This document shows, piece after piece, positions 53,768 through 64,000 of a DNA stretch of 64,000 nucleotides. A program made the position numbers and the translations under genes. The stretch spans positions 45,590 through 109,589 of the forward strand of contig NZ_JASHIM010000014.1 in the NCBI RefSeq assembly GCF_030733685.1, written 5' to 3'. This DNA is from Roseovarius sp. MMSF_3281. Lineage in GTDB: Bacteria; Pseudomonadota; Alphaproteobacteria; Rhodobacterales; Rhodobacteraceae. The notes beneath the pieces are model-generated. The model was not told the origin of the DNA. It searched no databases and was given only the letters and a program-made list of their open reading frames with translations. How positions within the stretch are numbered: the first letter of the stretch is position 1; every line of letters begins with the position of its first letter.

Positions 53768-53845
53768 CGTACGACTCGTACGGTGGCGCCGCCGGACCCG
53801 CCGAATTTCGTACGAAACCCGGGGGGGCATCGTACGACTCGTACG
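53768..53845. promoter_or_regulatory. five-site CGTACG element, copy upstream of purA
   Basis: CGTACG hexamers start at 53768, 53777, 53809, 53831 and 53840, offsets 0, 9, 41, 63 and 72, exactly as at 18781-18858. The outer pairs are the same 15-bp dyads CGTACGACTCGTACG and the middle one is TTTCGTACGAAA. The 23-bp and 13-bp spacers have equal length but unrelated sequence in the two loci. The element ends 129 bp before the purA start codon. Confidence 0.8.
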
Positions 53846-53974
53846 AAATGCCCTGGGTCCAAACAGGCCCGCTTGTTCAGCTTGCCGCAGGGGCGAGTTT
53901 GCGGTTTCCCCCGGCCCTTGCATTCGCTATACGGTGCCGGGTTTTGACCCGCAGTTTCATGCAAGAGGATCATC

Positions 53975-55270
53975 ATGGCAAACGTCGTCGTCGTGGGCGC
54001 CCAATGGGGTGACGAGGGAAAAGGCAAGATCGTGGATTGGCTGAGCGAGCGCGCCGATGTCATCGCACGTTTTCAGGGCGGCCATAACGCGGGCCATACA
54101 CTGGTGATCGACGGCAAGGTCTACAAGCTGAATGCCCTGCCCTCGGGCGTGGTGCGCGGCGGCAAGCTCAGCGTGATCGGCAATGGCGTGGTGCTGGACC
54201 CCTGGCACCTTGTGAACGAAATCGACTCGATCCGCGACCTGGGCGTCGATATCTCGCCCGACACCCTGATGATTGCCGAGAATACACCGCTGATCCTGCC
54301 GATCCACGGTGAATTGGACCGCGCCCGCGAGGAAGCGGCCAGCAAGGGCACCAAGATCGGCACCACCGGGCGCGGCATCGGCCCGGCCTACGAAGACAAG
54401 GTGGGCCGCCGCTCGGTGCGTGTCGCGGACCTTGCCGATGACGCCACGCTGGAGGCGCGGGTCGACCGCGCATTGCAACACCACGACCCGCTGCGCAAGG
54501 GGCTGGGGATCGAGCCCGTGGACCGCGACGCATTGATCGCACAGCTCAAGGTCATCGCGGATAAGTTGCTGCCCTATGCCGCCCCGGTCTGGAAGGTCCT
54601 GAGCGACAAGCGCAAGGCGGGCAAACGCATCCTGTTCGAAGGCGCCCAAGGCGCACTTCTGGACATTGATTTCGGCACCTATCCTTTCGTCACCTCATCG
54701 AACGTGATCGCAGGTCAGGCCGCCACCGGCGTTGGCATGGGCCCGGGCGCGATCGACTATGTTCTGGGCATCGTGAAGGCCTATACAACCCGCGTTGGCG
54801 AAGGCCCCTTCCCTACCGAGCTGCAGGACGACGACGGCCAGCGCCTGGGCGAACGCGGGCATGAATTCGGCACCGTCACGGGGCGGCAACGGCGCTGTGG
54901 CTGGTTTGACGCCGCCCTCGTGCGCCAGACCTGTGCAACCTCGGGGGTGACCGGCATTTCCCTGACCAAACTTGACGTTCTGGACGGGTTCGAGACCCTG
55001 AAGATCTGCGTGGGGTACGAGTTGGACGGCCAGCGGCTGGATTACCTGCCCACCGCGACCGACGAGCAATGGCGCTGCAAACCCATCTACGAAGAACTGC
55101 CCGGTTGGAGCGAATCCACCGAAGGCGCGCGCAGTTGGGCGGACCTGCCCGCCAATGCCATCAAATATGTCCGCCGCGTGGAAGAGTTGATCGACTGCCC
55201 TGTCGCACTACTGTCCACTTCACCGGAGCGGGATGACACGATCCTTGTGACAGACCCCTTCGCGGATTGA
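53975..55270 (+). CDS. purA: adenylosuccinate synthetase
   Basis: PurA makes adenylosuccinate from IMP, aspartate and GTP, the first committed step to AMP. The 431-residue protein starts [20 protein letters not shown] and has [25 protein letters not shown] and TPEG-type switch residues, all normal. AAGAGGATC precedes the ATG. Its upstream region carries both repeat arrays, so it may be under the unknown regulator. Confidence 0.98.
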   Translation: MANVVVVGAQWGDEGKGKIVDWLSERADVIARFQGGHNAGHTLVIDGKVYKLNALPSGVVRGGKLSVIGNGVVLDPWHLVNEIDSIRDLGVDISPDTLMIAENTPLILPIHGELDRAREEAASKGTKIGTTGRGIGPAYEDKVGRRSVRVADLADDATLEARVDRALQHHDPLRKGLGIEPVDRDALIAQLKVIADKLLPYAAPVWKVLSDKRKAGKRILFEGAQGALLDIDFGTYPFVTSSNVIAGQAATGVGMGPGAIDYVLGIVKAYTTRVGEGPFPTELQDDDGQRLGERGHEFGTVTGRQRRCGWFDAALVRQTCATSGVTGISLTKLDVLDGFETLKICVGYELDGQRLDYLPTATDEQWRCKPIYEELPGWSESTEGARSWADLPANAIKYVRRVEELIDCPVALLSTSPERDDTILVTDPFAD

Positions 55271-55283
55271 TGCCGGAGGCGAC

Positions 55284-55520
55284 ATGGCCCTGAGTTACAA
55301 GGCGCGCAAGCGCTGGTCCCTTGCGATCCTTTTGATCGGAATGCCAGCCTATATCGTGGCGGCGGTCACGGTGGTGAACCTGTTTGACCGCCCCGCGATT
55401 TGGCTGGAATTCCTGATCTACGTGGCCCTTGGCGTGGTCTGGATTCTGCCCTTCAAGTTCATCTTCAAGGGCGTGGGGCAGCCCGATCCGGACGCATCGC
55501 AAGACCCCGACAACCGCTAA
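55284..55520 (+). CDS. DUF2842 small membrane protein
   Basis: The 78-residue protein has two membrane spans (LAILLIGMPAYIVAAVTVV and FLIYVALGVVWILPFKFIF) with a positively charged N-terminus. It matches DUF2842, an alphaproteobacterial family often placed after purA. Function unknown. It starts 13 bp after purA and is probably in its operon. Confidence 0.85.
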   Translation: MALSYKARKRWSLAILLIGMPAYIVAAVTVVNLFDRPAIWLEFLIYVALGVVWILPFKFIFKGVGQPDPDASQDPDNR

Positions 55521-55582
55521 CCGCTTGCCTTCGCGTTTTCACGCGGCATAGTCCCCTTTGAGCGATCAAGGGAGGGGCCGCC

Positions 55583-56773
55583 ATGAGCAACGCCAATAAA
55601 CCCGACATACTGGCTGCACTCGATGCCGAATTGATCCTGGAACTAACCAAGAAACTGGTGGCCATCCCCACGGTCAACCCGCCGGGGCAGGAAGCCGAGT
55701 ACGCGCAGTTCATCCATGACACGCTCGCCGGATGGGGCATCGAGGTGGAACTGGTGCCCGAACCCGAGCCCGAGCGGCCACAGGTGGTCGCATGGGTGCG
55801 CGGCAGGGGCGATGGTCCAACCTTTATCCTCAACGCCCATATGGATACCGTTCCGCCGGGGGACGAGGCGCGCTGGACCAAACCGCCCTTCGAGGTCACG
55901 CAAGAAGGCGATCTGCTTTATGGGTTGGGCACCTGTGACATGAAGGGCTCGCTTGCCTCGATCATGGCGATCTTGAAGGCCCTGCATGACAGCAACGCGG
56001 GGCTTCCCGGCACCCTGATGGCGCAATTCCCGATGGGCGAGGAAACCGACGAGCCGGGCACCAAGACCCTGCTGGCCAAGGGCTATACCGGGGATATGGC
56101 GATCACCATGGAACCCACCAACAGCCAAATCGGTCCCGGCACGCGCGGGGCCTGTTGGTACCGGGTCGAGGTGGAAGGCCCATCGGCGCATTGCGGGCTG
56201 AGTGCCGCGGATGCGCCGGACGTGATGCACGTGGTGCAACGCTTCATGGCCGAGGTCGAGGCGCTGCATGAAGAGGTATGCCAGCAAAAGCATCACCTGC
56301 TCGACAGCCCCGCCGCGCGGGTGACCGAAGTGAGCGCGGGCGAGACCCATAACTCCCGCGCGCGGCGGGCCGTGATGCTGGTGGATCGGCGGATGCTGCC
56401 ACACGAAAGCGTCGAGGCCGTGGGCGAGGACCTGCGCGAACGGCTGACTCAGGCGATTGGTGGCCGCGAAGGCGTGCGTGGTAAGGTGAGTTTCGTCGAT
56501 CTCAACGAGGCCACGGAAACACCGCTGGACAGCGAACTGGTGCAGGTTTTATCGCGCAACACCCGAGAAGTTGACGGGGCCGAGCCGCGCATCTGGGGGC
56601 CGCCCTATGGCAGCGACATGCGCAATTTCGTGGTGGATGCGGGCATCCCTTGCGTGAACTACGGCGCCGGCGATTTCCGCCGTTGCCACCAGCCCGATGA
56701 GTGCGTGCCGTTCGGTGACTTGGTGCAGGTGGCGCGGATCACCTTTGGCACGGTGCTGGACGTGATCGGCTAA
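55583..56773 (+). CDS. M20-family peptidase/deacylase (ArgE/DapE type)
   Basis: The 396-residue cytoplasmic enzyme has the di-zinc motifs AHMDTVPPG (His/Asp) near residue 93, GTCDMKGSLASI near 117 and MGEETDEPGTK with the catalytic Glu pair near 153. The lid domain lies in the middle. Substrate unknown; acetylornithine deacetylase, succinyl-diaminopimelate desuccinylase and related amidohydrolases share this fold. It starts 63 bp after the DUF2842 gene. Confidence 0.88.
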   Translation: MSNANKPDILAALDAELILELTKKLVAIPTVNPPGQEAEYAQFIHDTLAGWGIEVELVPEPEPERPQVVAWVRGRGDGPTFILNAHMDTVPPGDEARWTKPPFEVTQEGDLLYGLGTCDMKGSLASIMAILKALHDSNAGLPGTLMAQFPMGEETDEPGTKTLLAKGYTGDMAITMEPTNSQIGPGTRGACWYRVEVEGPSAHCGLSAADAPDVMHVVQRFMAEVEALHEEVCQQKHHLLDSPAARVTEVSAGETHNSRARRAVMLVDRRMLPHESVEAVGEDLRERLTQAIGGREGVRGKVSFVDLNEATETPLDSELVQVLSRNTREVDGAEPRIWGPPYGSDMRNFVVDAGIPCVNYGAGDFRRCHQPDECVPFGDLVQVARITFGTVLDVIG

Positions 56774-56821
56774 GGGATAGGAAGACAGCCGATTTCCCTT
56801 CAAGAAAACGGCGGTTCCATC

Positions 56822-58102
56822 CTATTCCATCTTCTCGCGGATGCGATGGATTACCCACCAGACCACCGCCACGACCGGCAGGGTCACAAGCGCGGTTATC
56901 ATCCCCTTGGACATCCCCAGCATCGCCGCCAGCGGGTAAAGCAGATAGCCCACCAGCGAGACCGCGTAGTAACTGATCGCCACCACCGACAGCCCTTCGA
57001 CCGTCTTTTGCAGGCGCAATTGCATATCGGCGCGTTGGTTCATGCTTTCCAGCAGGGCCTGGTTCTGGGCGCTGCGCTCAACGTCTACTCGCGTTCGAAG
57101 CAATTCACCCGCGCGGATCGCGCGGTCTGACATGGCATCCAGCCGGTCCTTGGTCGATTTCACCGTGCGCATCGCGGGGTCATAGCGGCGCATCATGAAT
57201 TCCGAGAAGGTCTGCCGCCCCTCGAAACGTTCCTCGCGCAGCACCTCGATCCTTTGGTTGACGATCTTCTCATAAGCCGCAGTGGCTCCGAAACGGAACG
57301 AGGATTGCGCCACCATGCTTTCGAGTTCCGCCGAGATCGACAACAGGCTTTTGAGGGTGTCCTCGGCGCGCGTCGCCTCGCCGGTCATGTCGCCGATCAT
57401 CTGGCTGAGCTGGCTGTCCAGCTCGCCCATGCGCGGCCCCATTTCGCGCACCCTTGAGAAGCCCAGCATCGACATCGCCTTGTAGGTTTCGATCTCGCAC
57501 AAGCGTTGGATTACCCGGCCCACGCGGCGCTGCCCGGTGTCTGGTCCGACGGTGACGGCAAAGCGCAGGTGGCCTGCCGGATCAATACGAAAATCGCCCG
57601 CCACGACGGCGGCATCGTCCAGCACACGTGCCACGGCCACGCTTTCAGGCACGAACCATTCGGCGATTTGGTGACGGATGGTATCCTTGTCTTTCCACGG
57701 GCTGACGCGGATGAGGGCCGAGGTCATCCGCACGCCGGGGGCCTCGTTCAGCCAATCGTTGGGGAAAACCTCGAAATCGGCGGGGTCGAAGGGGCGCGAA
57801 GACAGGCCATCGGTAAAGGCTGTATAGGTCACAAACTCGGTATGGCTTTCCCATTTGAGCATGTGCCGCCCGATACGCCCGAAGTAATGCGTGGCGCCGG
57901 GTTGCGGGTGCGCCGCACCGTGCCGGTCCAGCAGGGCAATCAGGTGGTCCATATCCGCCTGCCGGTCGCGCGCCGCGGCCCCCTCGGGCCGCTTGATGGC
58001 CAGATAGGCGGCGGTAGTCGGCACCTGCATCGAGGGGAAGGGCCGCGCGTGCAGCTCATTGGCCAGACGATAACGCAGCGGGTGGTCTTCGATGGGCGTC
58101 AT
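56822..58102 (-). CDS. DUF3422 membrane protein
   Basis: The 426-residue protein begins DHPLRYRLANELHARPF, the DUF3422 signature, and ends with two membrane spans (about residues 370-415). A long helical middle suggests a coiled coil. Function unknown. It converges on the M20 gene, with 48 bp between the stops. GGAGAGC precedes the ATG. Confidence 0.9.
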   Translation of the reverse strand: MTPIEDHPLRYRLANELHARPFPSMQVPTTAAYLAIKRPEGAAARDRQADMDHLIALLDRHGAAHPQPGATHYFGRIGRHMLKWESHTEFVTYTAFTDGLSSRPFDPADFEVFPNDWLNEAPGVRMTSALIRVSPWKDKDTIRHQIAEWFVPESVAVARVLDDAAVVAGDFRIDPAGHLRFAVTVGPDTGQRRVGRVIQRLCEIETYKAMSMLGFSRVREMGPRMGELDSQLSQMIGDMTGEATRAEDTLKSLLSISAELESMVAQSSFRFGATAAYEKIVNQRIEVLREERFEGRQTFSEFMMRRYDPAMRTVKSTKDRLDAMSDRAIRAGELLRTRVDVERSAQNQALLESMNQRADMQLRLQKTVEGLSVVAISYYAVSLVGYLLYPLAAMLGMSKGMITALVTLPVVAVVWWVIHRIREKME

Positions 58103-58440
58103 GGGGCGCTCTCCGGCGGTGGGTTGGCCTTTAGGGTAACGTGGACAAGCCCCTAGAGAAACAGAATTCTTCCGTCAAACCAAGGATTTACGGGAATACA
58201 AAGGTATACTGCACAGGGGTTGGGCATCTTGCCCTCAGTTAAATGCGCAGGCGCGTAATCAAGGGCGAAGCCCGCCGGGCCAAAGACGACGCGCCCGGAC
58301 GCGGCGGCTTTTTAGCAACGACAGAGCGCCGCGTTAGGTTCCTCGGACACGGCAACCATAAAGTACGCCCGCCCATGCGGGATCAAACGCCACCGCGCGC
58401 GTCGTCATTGGCGCGGCTTCTCGCATTCTCCAACCCATAA
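58103..58440. other. gene-free interval between DUF3422 and pntB
   Basis: I see no credible gene here. A 65-codon frame at 58243-58440 is Arg-rich and has no ribosome site. GCCCGGACGCGGCGGCTTTTT (about 58294-58313) ends in a T-run and might be terminator-like. The terminator of the pnt operon follows at 58441. Confidence 0.5.
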
Positions 58441-58469
58441 AAAAGGGCGCCCGTCCAGAGCGCCCTTTT
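58441..58469 (-). terminator. terminator of the pntAB operon
   Basis: AAAAGGGCGC pairs with GCGCCCTTTT around a 9-nt loop. On the minus strand the stem is followed by six T, 23 bp after the pntB stop codon. It may also act in the opposite direction. Confidence 0.85.
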
Positions 58470-58491
58470 CCAATCCTCACAAGCACAAGGC

Positions 58492-59976
<1,485 letters not shown>

Positions 59977-59989
59977 TGTGCCTACCTCC

Positions 59990-61564
59990 TTAAGATTTCT
60001 GGAACATGGCGAGCATGCGCCGTGTCACGAGGAAGCCGCCGAAAATATTGATCGCGGCCATGAAGACCGACAGCGCGGCCAATAGCGTGATGAGGAACGA
60101 GCTTGACCCGATCTGCATCAGCGCCCCCAGAATGATGATCGAGGAGATCGCGTTCGTCACCGCCATAAGCGGGGTGTGCAAGCTGTGGCTGACGCCCCAG
60201 ATCACCTGGAAGCCGACAAAGACCGCCAGAACGAAAACGATGAAGTGCTGCATGAAGCTGGCAGGCGCAATCAGGCCCACCGACAACAGCAGAACAGCCC
60301 CAATGCCCAAAAGCGTGACCTGTTGCTTGGTCTGCGCCTTGAAAGCGGCCACCTCCGCTGCGCGCTTTTCTTCCGGCGTCAGTTCCTTCGGCTCTTCCTT
60401 CTTGGGTTGGGCCGCGATGGCCTGCACCTTGGGCGGCGGCGGTGGGAAGGTAACCTCGCCCGCATGCGCCACGGTGGCCCCGCGGATCACGTCATCCTCC
60501 ATGTCATGGTTAACCTGACCGTCTTTTTCCGGTGTCAGGTCGGTCATCATGTGACGGATATTGGTGGCGTAAAGCGAGCTGGACTGCGTGGCCATGCGTG
60601 ACGGGAAGTCGGTGTAGCCGATGATCGTGACACCGTTGTCGGTCACGATCTTGTCGTCCATCACCGTCAGTTTGCAGTTACCGCCCTTTTCGGCGGCCAG
60701 ATCGACGATCACGCTGCCGCGTTTCATCGACTTGACCATATCCTCGGTCCAAAGCTCGGGCGCTTCGCGGTTGGGGATCAGGGCCGTGGTGATGACGATA
60801 TCCACCTCGGGTGCCAGTTCGCGAAACTTGGCAAGCTGCGCCTCGCGGAATTCAGGAGACGACGGGGCCGCATAGCCGCCTGTGCCGGAGCCGTCCTGCT
60901 GTTCTTCCTCAAAATCGAGGTAAACAAATTCCGCGCCCATGGATTCGACCTGTTCGGCCACTTCGGGCCGCACGTCGAAGGCATAAGTCACAGCTCCAAG
61001 CGAGGTCGAGGTGCCAATGGCGGCCAGACCGGCCACACCGGCACCGACAACCAGAACCTTGGCAGGCGGCACTTTACCGGCGGCGGTGATCTGCCCGGTA
61101 AAGAAGCGACCAAAGTTGTTGCCGGCCTCGATGACCGCGCGGTAGCCCGCGATATTGGCCATCGACGACAGCGCATCCATCTTCTGGGCACGCGAAATCC
61201 GCGGCACCATGTCCATCGCGATGACAGAGGTGCCTTTCTTGGCCAATTGCTCCATCTGCGCTTCGTTCTGGGCGGGCCAGAAGAAGGAGATCAGCAATTG
61301 ATCGGCGCGCAGGCGCTTGGCCTCGGTTTCCGTGGGCGGGCGCACCTTGGCGACGATATCGGCCGCTTTGTACAGCGCCGCCGCCGATTTGATGACTTCA
61401 ACGCCCGCCTCCTTATAGGCAGCATCGGCAAAGCCCGCGGCCTTCCCGGCCCCGGCCTCGATGGCGCAGTCATATCCCAGTTTCTGAAGCTGAAGCGCTG
61501 ACTCGGGCGTCATCGCAACACGCGCTTCGCCCTCCATCACTTCCTTCGGTGTTCCGATCTTCAA
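59990..61564 (-). CDS. pntA: NAD(P) transhydrogenase subunit alpha (full-length)
   Basis: The 524-residue protein has an NAD(H)-binding domain I ([20 protein letters not shown] near residue 170) and a C-terminal membrane part (about 405-520). It is a single gene, not split into pntAA and pntAB as in some alphaproteobacteria. The start is TTG at 61562-61564 giving MKIGTPKEV, preceded by GGGGGA; no ATG fits the conserved start. Domain I has the loop FLDF-type [14 protein letters not shown]. Confidence 0.95.
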   Translation of the reverse strand: MKIGTPKEVMEGEARVAMTPESALQLQKLGYDCAIEAGAGKAAGFADAAYKEAGVEVIKSAAALYKAADIVAKVRPPTETEAKRLRADQLLISFFWPAQNEAQMEQLAKKGTSVIAMDMVPRISRAQKMDALSSMANIAGYRAVIEAGNNFGRFFTGQITAAGKVPPAKVLVVGAGVAGLAAIGTSTSLGAVTYAFDVRPEVAEQVESMGAEFVYLDFEEEQQDGSGTGGYAAPSSPEFREAQLAKFRELAPEVDIVITTALIPNREAPELWTEDMVKSMKRGSVIVDLAAEKGGNCKLTVMDDKIVTDNGVTIIGYTDFPSRMATQSSSLYATNIRHMMTDLTPEKDGQVNHDMEDDVIRGATVAHAGEVTFPPPPPKVQAIAAQPKKEEPKELTPEEKRAAEVAAFKAQTKQQVTLLGIGAVLLLSVGLIAPASFMQHFIVFVLAVFVGFQVIWGVSHSLHTPLMAVTNAISSIIILGALMQIGSSSFLITLLAALSVFMAAINIFGGFLVTRRMLAMFQKS

Positions 61565-61694
61565 GGTCGTTTCCCCCGTTTCCTGTTCTTGTCTCTGTGG
61601 GCCAAGGGCGGCCCAAGATTCCGGCTCGCTACGAGCTTTGACGGTTTATTTCACATTTTTCCACCGGTTTCGATGCAAGGAATGTCGCATCTGG

Positions 61695-62147
61695 TCAAAT
61701 CCAACGTCGCGCCTTTCGCTCATAGCGCGCAAAATCCATTCGAAAGGTGCGGCGGAGGCGGTCTTCCTCGGGCTCGATAAAGCGTTTTTCCAAGACCCAG
61801 ACGAAAACGGGAATCAGCGGCAGCGACAAAACCGCATCCCACGACAGGATAAACCCGGACAAAAGCATCACATCGCCCAGGTAGATCGGGTTGCGCGTGC
61901 GTTTGAAAATGCCGCTTTGGATCATCCGCTCAGGCGTTTCATGCGGCAGGATGGTGGTGCGATGCTTGCGGAATTCCATCACCGCCAAGGCCAACAGCAC
62001 AAGACCGCCACCCACCAGCAGCCCACCCAGGAAATCGGCCCAGGCCCCGCCAAAGCTTAGCCCCATATCAAAGCGCGAGACCTGCACCCAAGCCAATGCA
62101 AGGAAGCCCAGAAGCCAAACGGGCGGCATATCCAACCATTTCATCAT
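61695..62147 (-). CDS. isoprenylcysteine carboxyl methyltransferase-family membrane protein
   Basis: The 150-residue protein has four hydrophobic segments and the C-terminal signature RTRNPIYLGDVMLLSGF, then RRTFRMDFARYERKARRW, typical of the ICMT/PEMT-like family that methylates lipids or small molecules with SAM. Substrate unknown. Two Met codons at the start are equivalent. It has its own transcription, 131 bp upstream of pntA in the opposite sense of a shared promoter region. Confidence 0.82.
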   Translation of the reverse strand: MMKWLDMPPVWLLGFLALAWVQVSRFDMGLSFGGAWADFLGGLLVGGGLVLLALAVMEFRKHRTTILPHETPERMIQSGIFKRTRNPIYLGDVMLLSGFILSWDAVLSLPLIPVFVWVLEKRFIEPEEDRLRRTFRMDFARYERKARRWI

Positions 62148-62299
62148 CGCGGTTCATAGGTCCCATCTGCGTGGCATTCGTCAAGCCCGCATTTGCATAT
62201 CCGCGAATGTAGACTGTGGAAGGCAGGCCGGGCGCCGCCCGTGATCGTCACAATCGCTTTCCCGGAGCGATTGCCGCGCCCCAAGGCGCGGACTGGCGA

Positions 62300-63250
62300 T
62301 CACTCCCATTCCATCTCTTCGAAAACGCGGCCTGCGTTCTTGGTGGCCAGTTCCTCGAAGGTGTCCAGATGCGACCATTCGGATTGGTCGATGTAATAGG
62401 CATCGGCCAGTTCCCCGCCATTGTCCAGATGCTCACCGATCTTGGCGCGGATGTCGCGCAGGTAATCCGAGGTATAGCGTTTGACCTGCGCCATGTTGGT
62501 CGGGTGCCCGTGACCGGGGATCACATAGGTCGCCCCCAGATCGGTGAACGGACCATCGAAGGTGTCAATCCACGCATCGGTATCACTGCCCGGGAAAATC
62601 GGCGGCATGCGTTCGTGAAAGGCGATGTCACCGGCAATCACGATCCCCCACTGCGGAATCCAGACCTGCGTATCACCGGGGCCATGGGCGGGGCCAAGGT
62701 GCAGCACTTCAAGCGTCACATCGCCCATTTCCACAACGTGCTTGTCTTCGAAGCTCAGGTTCGGAACAGCCACCGTGGTGCCCTCGGCCTTGTCGCGGTT
62801 GTAACCCTGCATGCCTTGCAGGATGAAATCGCCCTCTTCCTCGATTTCATGGATGGCATCCACATGGGCCAGGATATCAACCCCCTGCTCGGCCCAATAG
62901 GAATTACCCAGCATGGCATGACCCTGACCATTCTCGTTGATCACCAGCTTAACCGGTTGATCGGTCACGGCCTTGATCTCGTCGTGCAGGGCCTTGGCCA
63001 AGCGATAAGAGGCCCCGCCATTGATCACCACCACCCCGTCACCGGTAAGGATGAAGCTCAGGTTGTTGTTATGGCCCGAATTTTCATAGGTCGGCGGTGC
63101 GGTGGCCCCGATGGCGGAAAACACATGCGGGATGACCTCAACCGGTTTTTCGTAAAGCTCGGATTGCGGGTATTGATCGGCTATATCCTCGGATGCCTGC
63201 GCCGGAAGCGCCAGCGCCGCCACGATGGCCGCTGCGAAAATCGGTTTCAT
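62300..63250 (-). CDS. secreted metallo-beta-lactamase-fold protein lacking the HxHxDH site
   Basis: The 316-residue protein has a signal peptide (MKPIFAAAIVAALALPAQA) and an MBL fold. The normal HxHxDH motif reads N105-E-N107-G-Q109-G-H111 (VINENGQGHAMLG), so the four usual ligands are replaced. Later elements are kept: GPAHGPGDT, IAGD and PGHGHPT. It may bind one metal, a different metal, or be non-catalytic. The ATG at 63248-63250 was taken because of the signal peptide. Confidence 0.85.
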   Translation of the reverse strand: MKPIFAAAIVAALALPAQASEDIADQYPQSELYEKPVEVIPHVFSAIGATAPPTYENSGHNNNLSFILTGDGVVVINGGASYRLAKALHDEIKAVTDQPVKLVINENGQGHAMLGNSYWAEQGVDILAHVDAIHEIEEEGDFILQGMQGYNRDKAEGTTVAVPNLSFEDKHVVEMGDVTLEVLHLGPAHGPGDTQVWIPQWGIVIAGDIAFHERMPPIFPGSDTDAWIDTFDGPFTDLGATYVIPGHGHPTNMAQVKRYTSDYLRDIRAKIGEHLDNGGELADAYYIDQSEWSHLDTFEELATKNAGRVFEEMEWE

Positions 63251-63494
63251 TGTGCTCTCCCTTGAATCTCTGCGGCGCAGGATACGCATTCACCTTCGTG
63301 AATGTCTAGGGGTGTTGCCGGGATTCTCCTGGCTCGCCCTTGCCACGGCTATCAAAGCCGATACGGTCACGTTTGATAGACAGGGAGGCAACGTTGCTCA
63401 GCGAAAAACAGGCGATCGTCAAAGGCTGCGGTACCATGGCCGGATGCACAGGCGTTAACCGCCAATGCGCCGAAATCGCCGGAGGCCGACCCTA

Positions 63495-63851
63495 ATGCTG
63501 TCGCGCAATGCCTTCAACGCCTATTGCGCGACCCTGCCGCAATCCACCCATGTGGTGCAATGGGGCGGCGCGGATGTCTGGAAACTGGGCGGCAAGGTCT
63601 TTGCCATAGCCGGATGGAACGACGGCAAGGACGCCTATACCTTCAAAGCCTCCGAGATGGCCTTCGAGGTGCTGCAAGACCAACCCGGAATCCGCCCCGC
63701 GCCCTACATGGCCTCGCGGGGCCTCAAATGGTTGCAAGTTCATGCCGATCCGGGGCTGAGTGACGATGATCTCAAGACCCACATCAAAACCTCATACGAC
63801 ATGATCGTCACAAACCTGCCGCGCAAAACCCGCGCGGCGCTTGGCCTCTGA
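63495..63851 (+). CDS. MmcQ/YjbR-family protein
   Basis: The 118-residue protein starts MLSRNAFNAYCATLPQS and has WKLGGKVFAIAGWNDGKDAYTF (in two parts WKLGGKVFAIAG and DGKDAYTFKA) and WLQVHADPGLSDDDLKTHI, typical of the YjbR double-wing fold, thought to bind DNA or nucleic acid. GGAGG lies 10 nt before the ATG. The gene stands alone; the 244 bp before it hold no other gene. Confidence 0.88.
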   Translation: MLSRNAFNAYCATLPQSTHVVQWGGADVWKLGGKVFAIAGWNDGKDAYTFKASEMAFEVLQDQPGIRPAPYMASRGLKWLQVHADPGLSDDDLKTHIKTSYDMIVTNLPRKTRAALGL

Positions 63852-63874
63852 TCACCCCGCTTTTTCTTGGCGAA

Positions 63875-63897
63875 AATACCCCCGCCGGAGGGGTATT
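63875..63897 (+). terminator. terminator after the YjbR-type gene
   Basis: AATACCCC and GGGGTATT pair around CGCCGGA, 23 bp after the stop. A T-rich run follows (TCTTCTTG). The rest of the window (63898-64000) shows no gene. Confidence 0.6.
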
Positions 63898-64000
63898 CTT
63901 CTTGTGTCATACGTTCTCACTGGGTGCCACCGGAATTAATCTTCCTTAAATCTCAATAACTTAATGTCTCACTGCATCCCGGAATGAGCCGGGCAGTGTC

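Noticed and set aside
53685..53845. CRISPR-like array
   Set aside because: Repeats are 6-15 bp palindromes with uneven 3-32 bp gaps, and no cas genes are present; a regulatory array fits better.
53131..54012. Open frame running through the purA-side palindromes, with repeated SYDSY-like peptides
   Set aside because: The peptide repeats come only from the CGTACG dyads; no start signal, and the same DNA elements occur at 18.8 kb in non-coding DNA.
58243..58440. 65-codon frame between DUF3422 and pntB genes
   Set aside because: Arg-rich translation, no ribosome site, ends next to a terminator; treated as non-coding.

Overview
The window is GC-rich (low-to-mid 60s percent by eye, with one clearly AT-richer patch at about 52.0-53.3 kb) and reads as a chromosomal segment of a marine alphaproteobacterium of the order Rhodobacterales (Roseobacter group). 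Pointers are the gene order of the division/cell-wall cluster, the dmdA-acuI pair for dimethylsulfoniopropionate (DMSP) use, paired DUF1326/DUF2182 genes, TRAP transporters with a DctB/DctD pair, and an fds-type NAD-dependent formate dehydrogenase.

Region by region: (1) 1-8.65 kb, minus strand: mraZ-rsmH-ftsL-ftsI-murE-murF-mraY-murD, tightly overlapped, with murD cut by the left edge. Upstream lies a leader that folds as a multibranched RNA and matches in place and size the UpsM small RNA of Rhodobacter sphaeroides, plus arrays of TGGG-type boxes that could bind MraZ. (2) 9.3-12.3 kb: a GNAT - universal stress protein - DUF2235 lipoprotein module between two inverted copies of a 116-bp double-hairpin repeat; the repeat ends supply the stop codons of adjoining genes. 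(3) 12.3-17.3 kb: acuI, dmdA, DinB-like, DUF1326 and DUF2182 genes on the minus strand, divergent from a GntR/FadR-type regulator with two dyad operators between them. (4) 17.4-27 kb: a small secreted protein, fliG, CIA30, a cobalt-type nitrile hydratase/thiocyanate-hydrolase-like enzyme with split beta subunit, an acyltransferase, an SLC13 permease, a broken EamA gene, ymdB, secG and pyrG. (5) 27-33.4 kb: dctB-dctD two-component system and a dctPQM TRAP transporter; the DctD-like regulator lacks the GAFTGA loop. (6) 33.4-51.6 kb: a formate/molybdenum block bounded by 113-bp direct repeats of the dctM 3' end. It carries a MOT1-type molybdate permease, a Mop protein, a FecCD-type ABC importer, an orphan ModA, a two-component system, an OFA-family transporter, a LysR regulator and fdsGBA-fdhD-fdsD. 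Everything needed to import molybdate, move formate or oxalate and oxidise formate to CO2 with NAD is together. (7) 51.2-53.3 kb: debris and an AT-rich toxin-antitoxin pair followed by a DUF6941-like gene. (8) 53.3-64 kb: purA, DUF2842, an M20 peptidase, DUF3422, pntB-pntA, a methyltransferase-like membrane protein, an unusual metallo-beta-lactamase-fold protein and a YjbR-type protein.

The most unusual signal is an undescribed five-site DNA element built on CGTACG hexamers at offsets 0, 9, 41, 63 and 72. It occurs upstream of the CIA30 gene and again upstream of purA with identical spacing but unrelated spacer sequence; the purA copy is preceded by a related array using TGTACA. This looks like a phased multi-protein binding site. 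Other strong points are the direct repeats around the formate island and the inverted repeats at 9.3 and 12.2 kb. All calls are made by reading the sequence; no database search was run.
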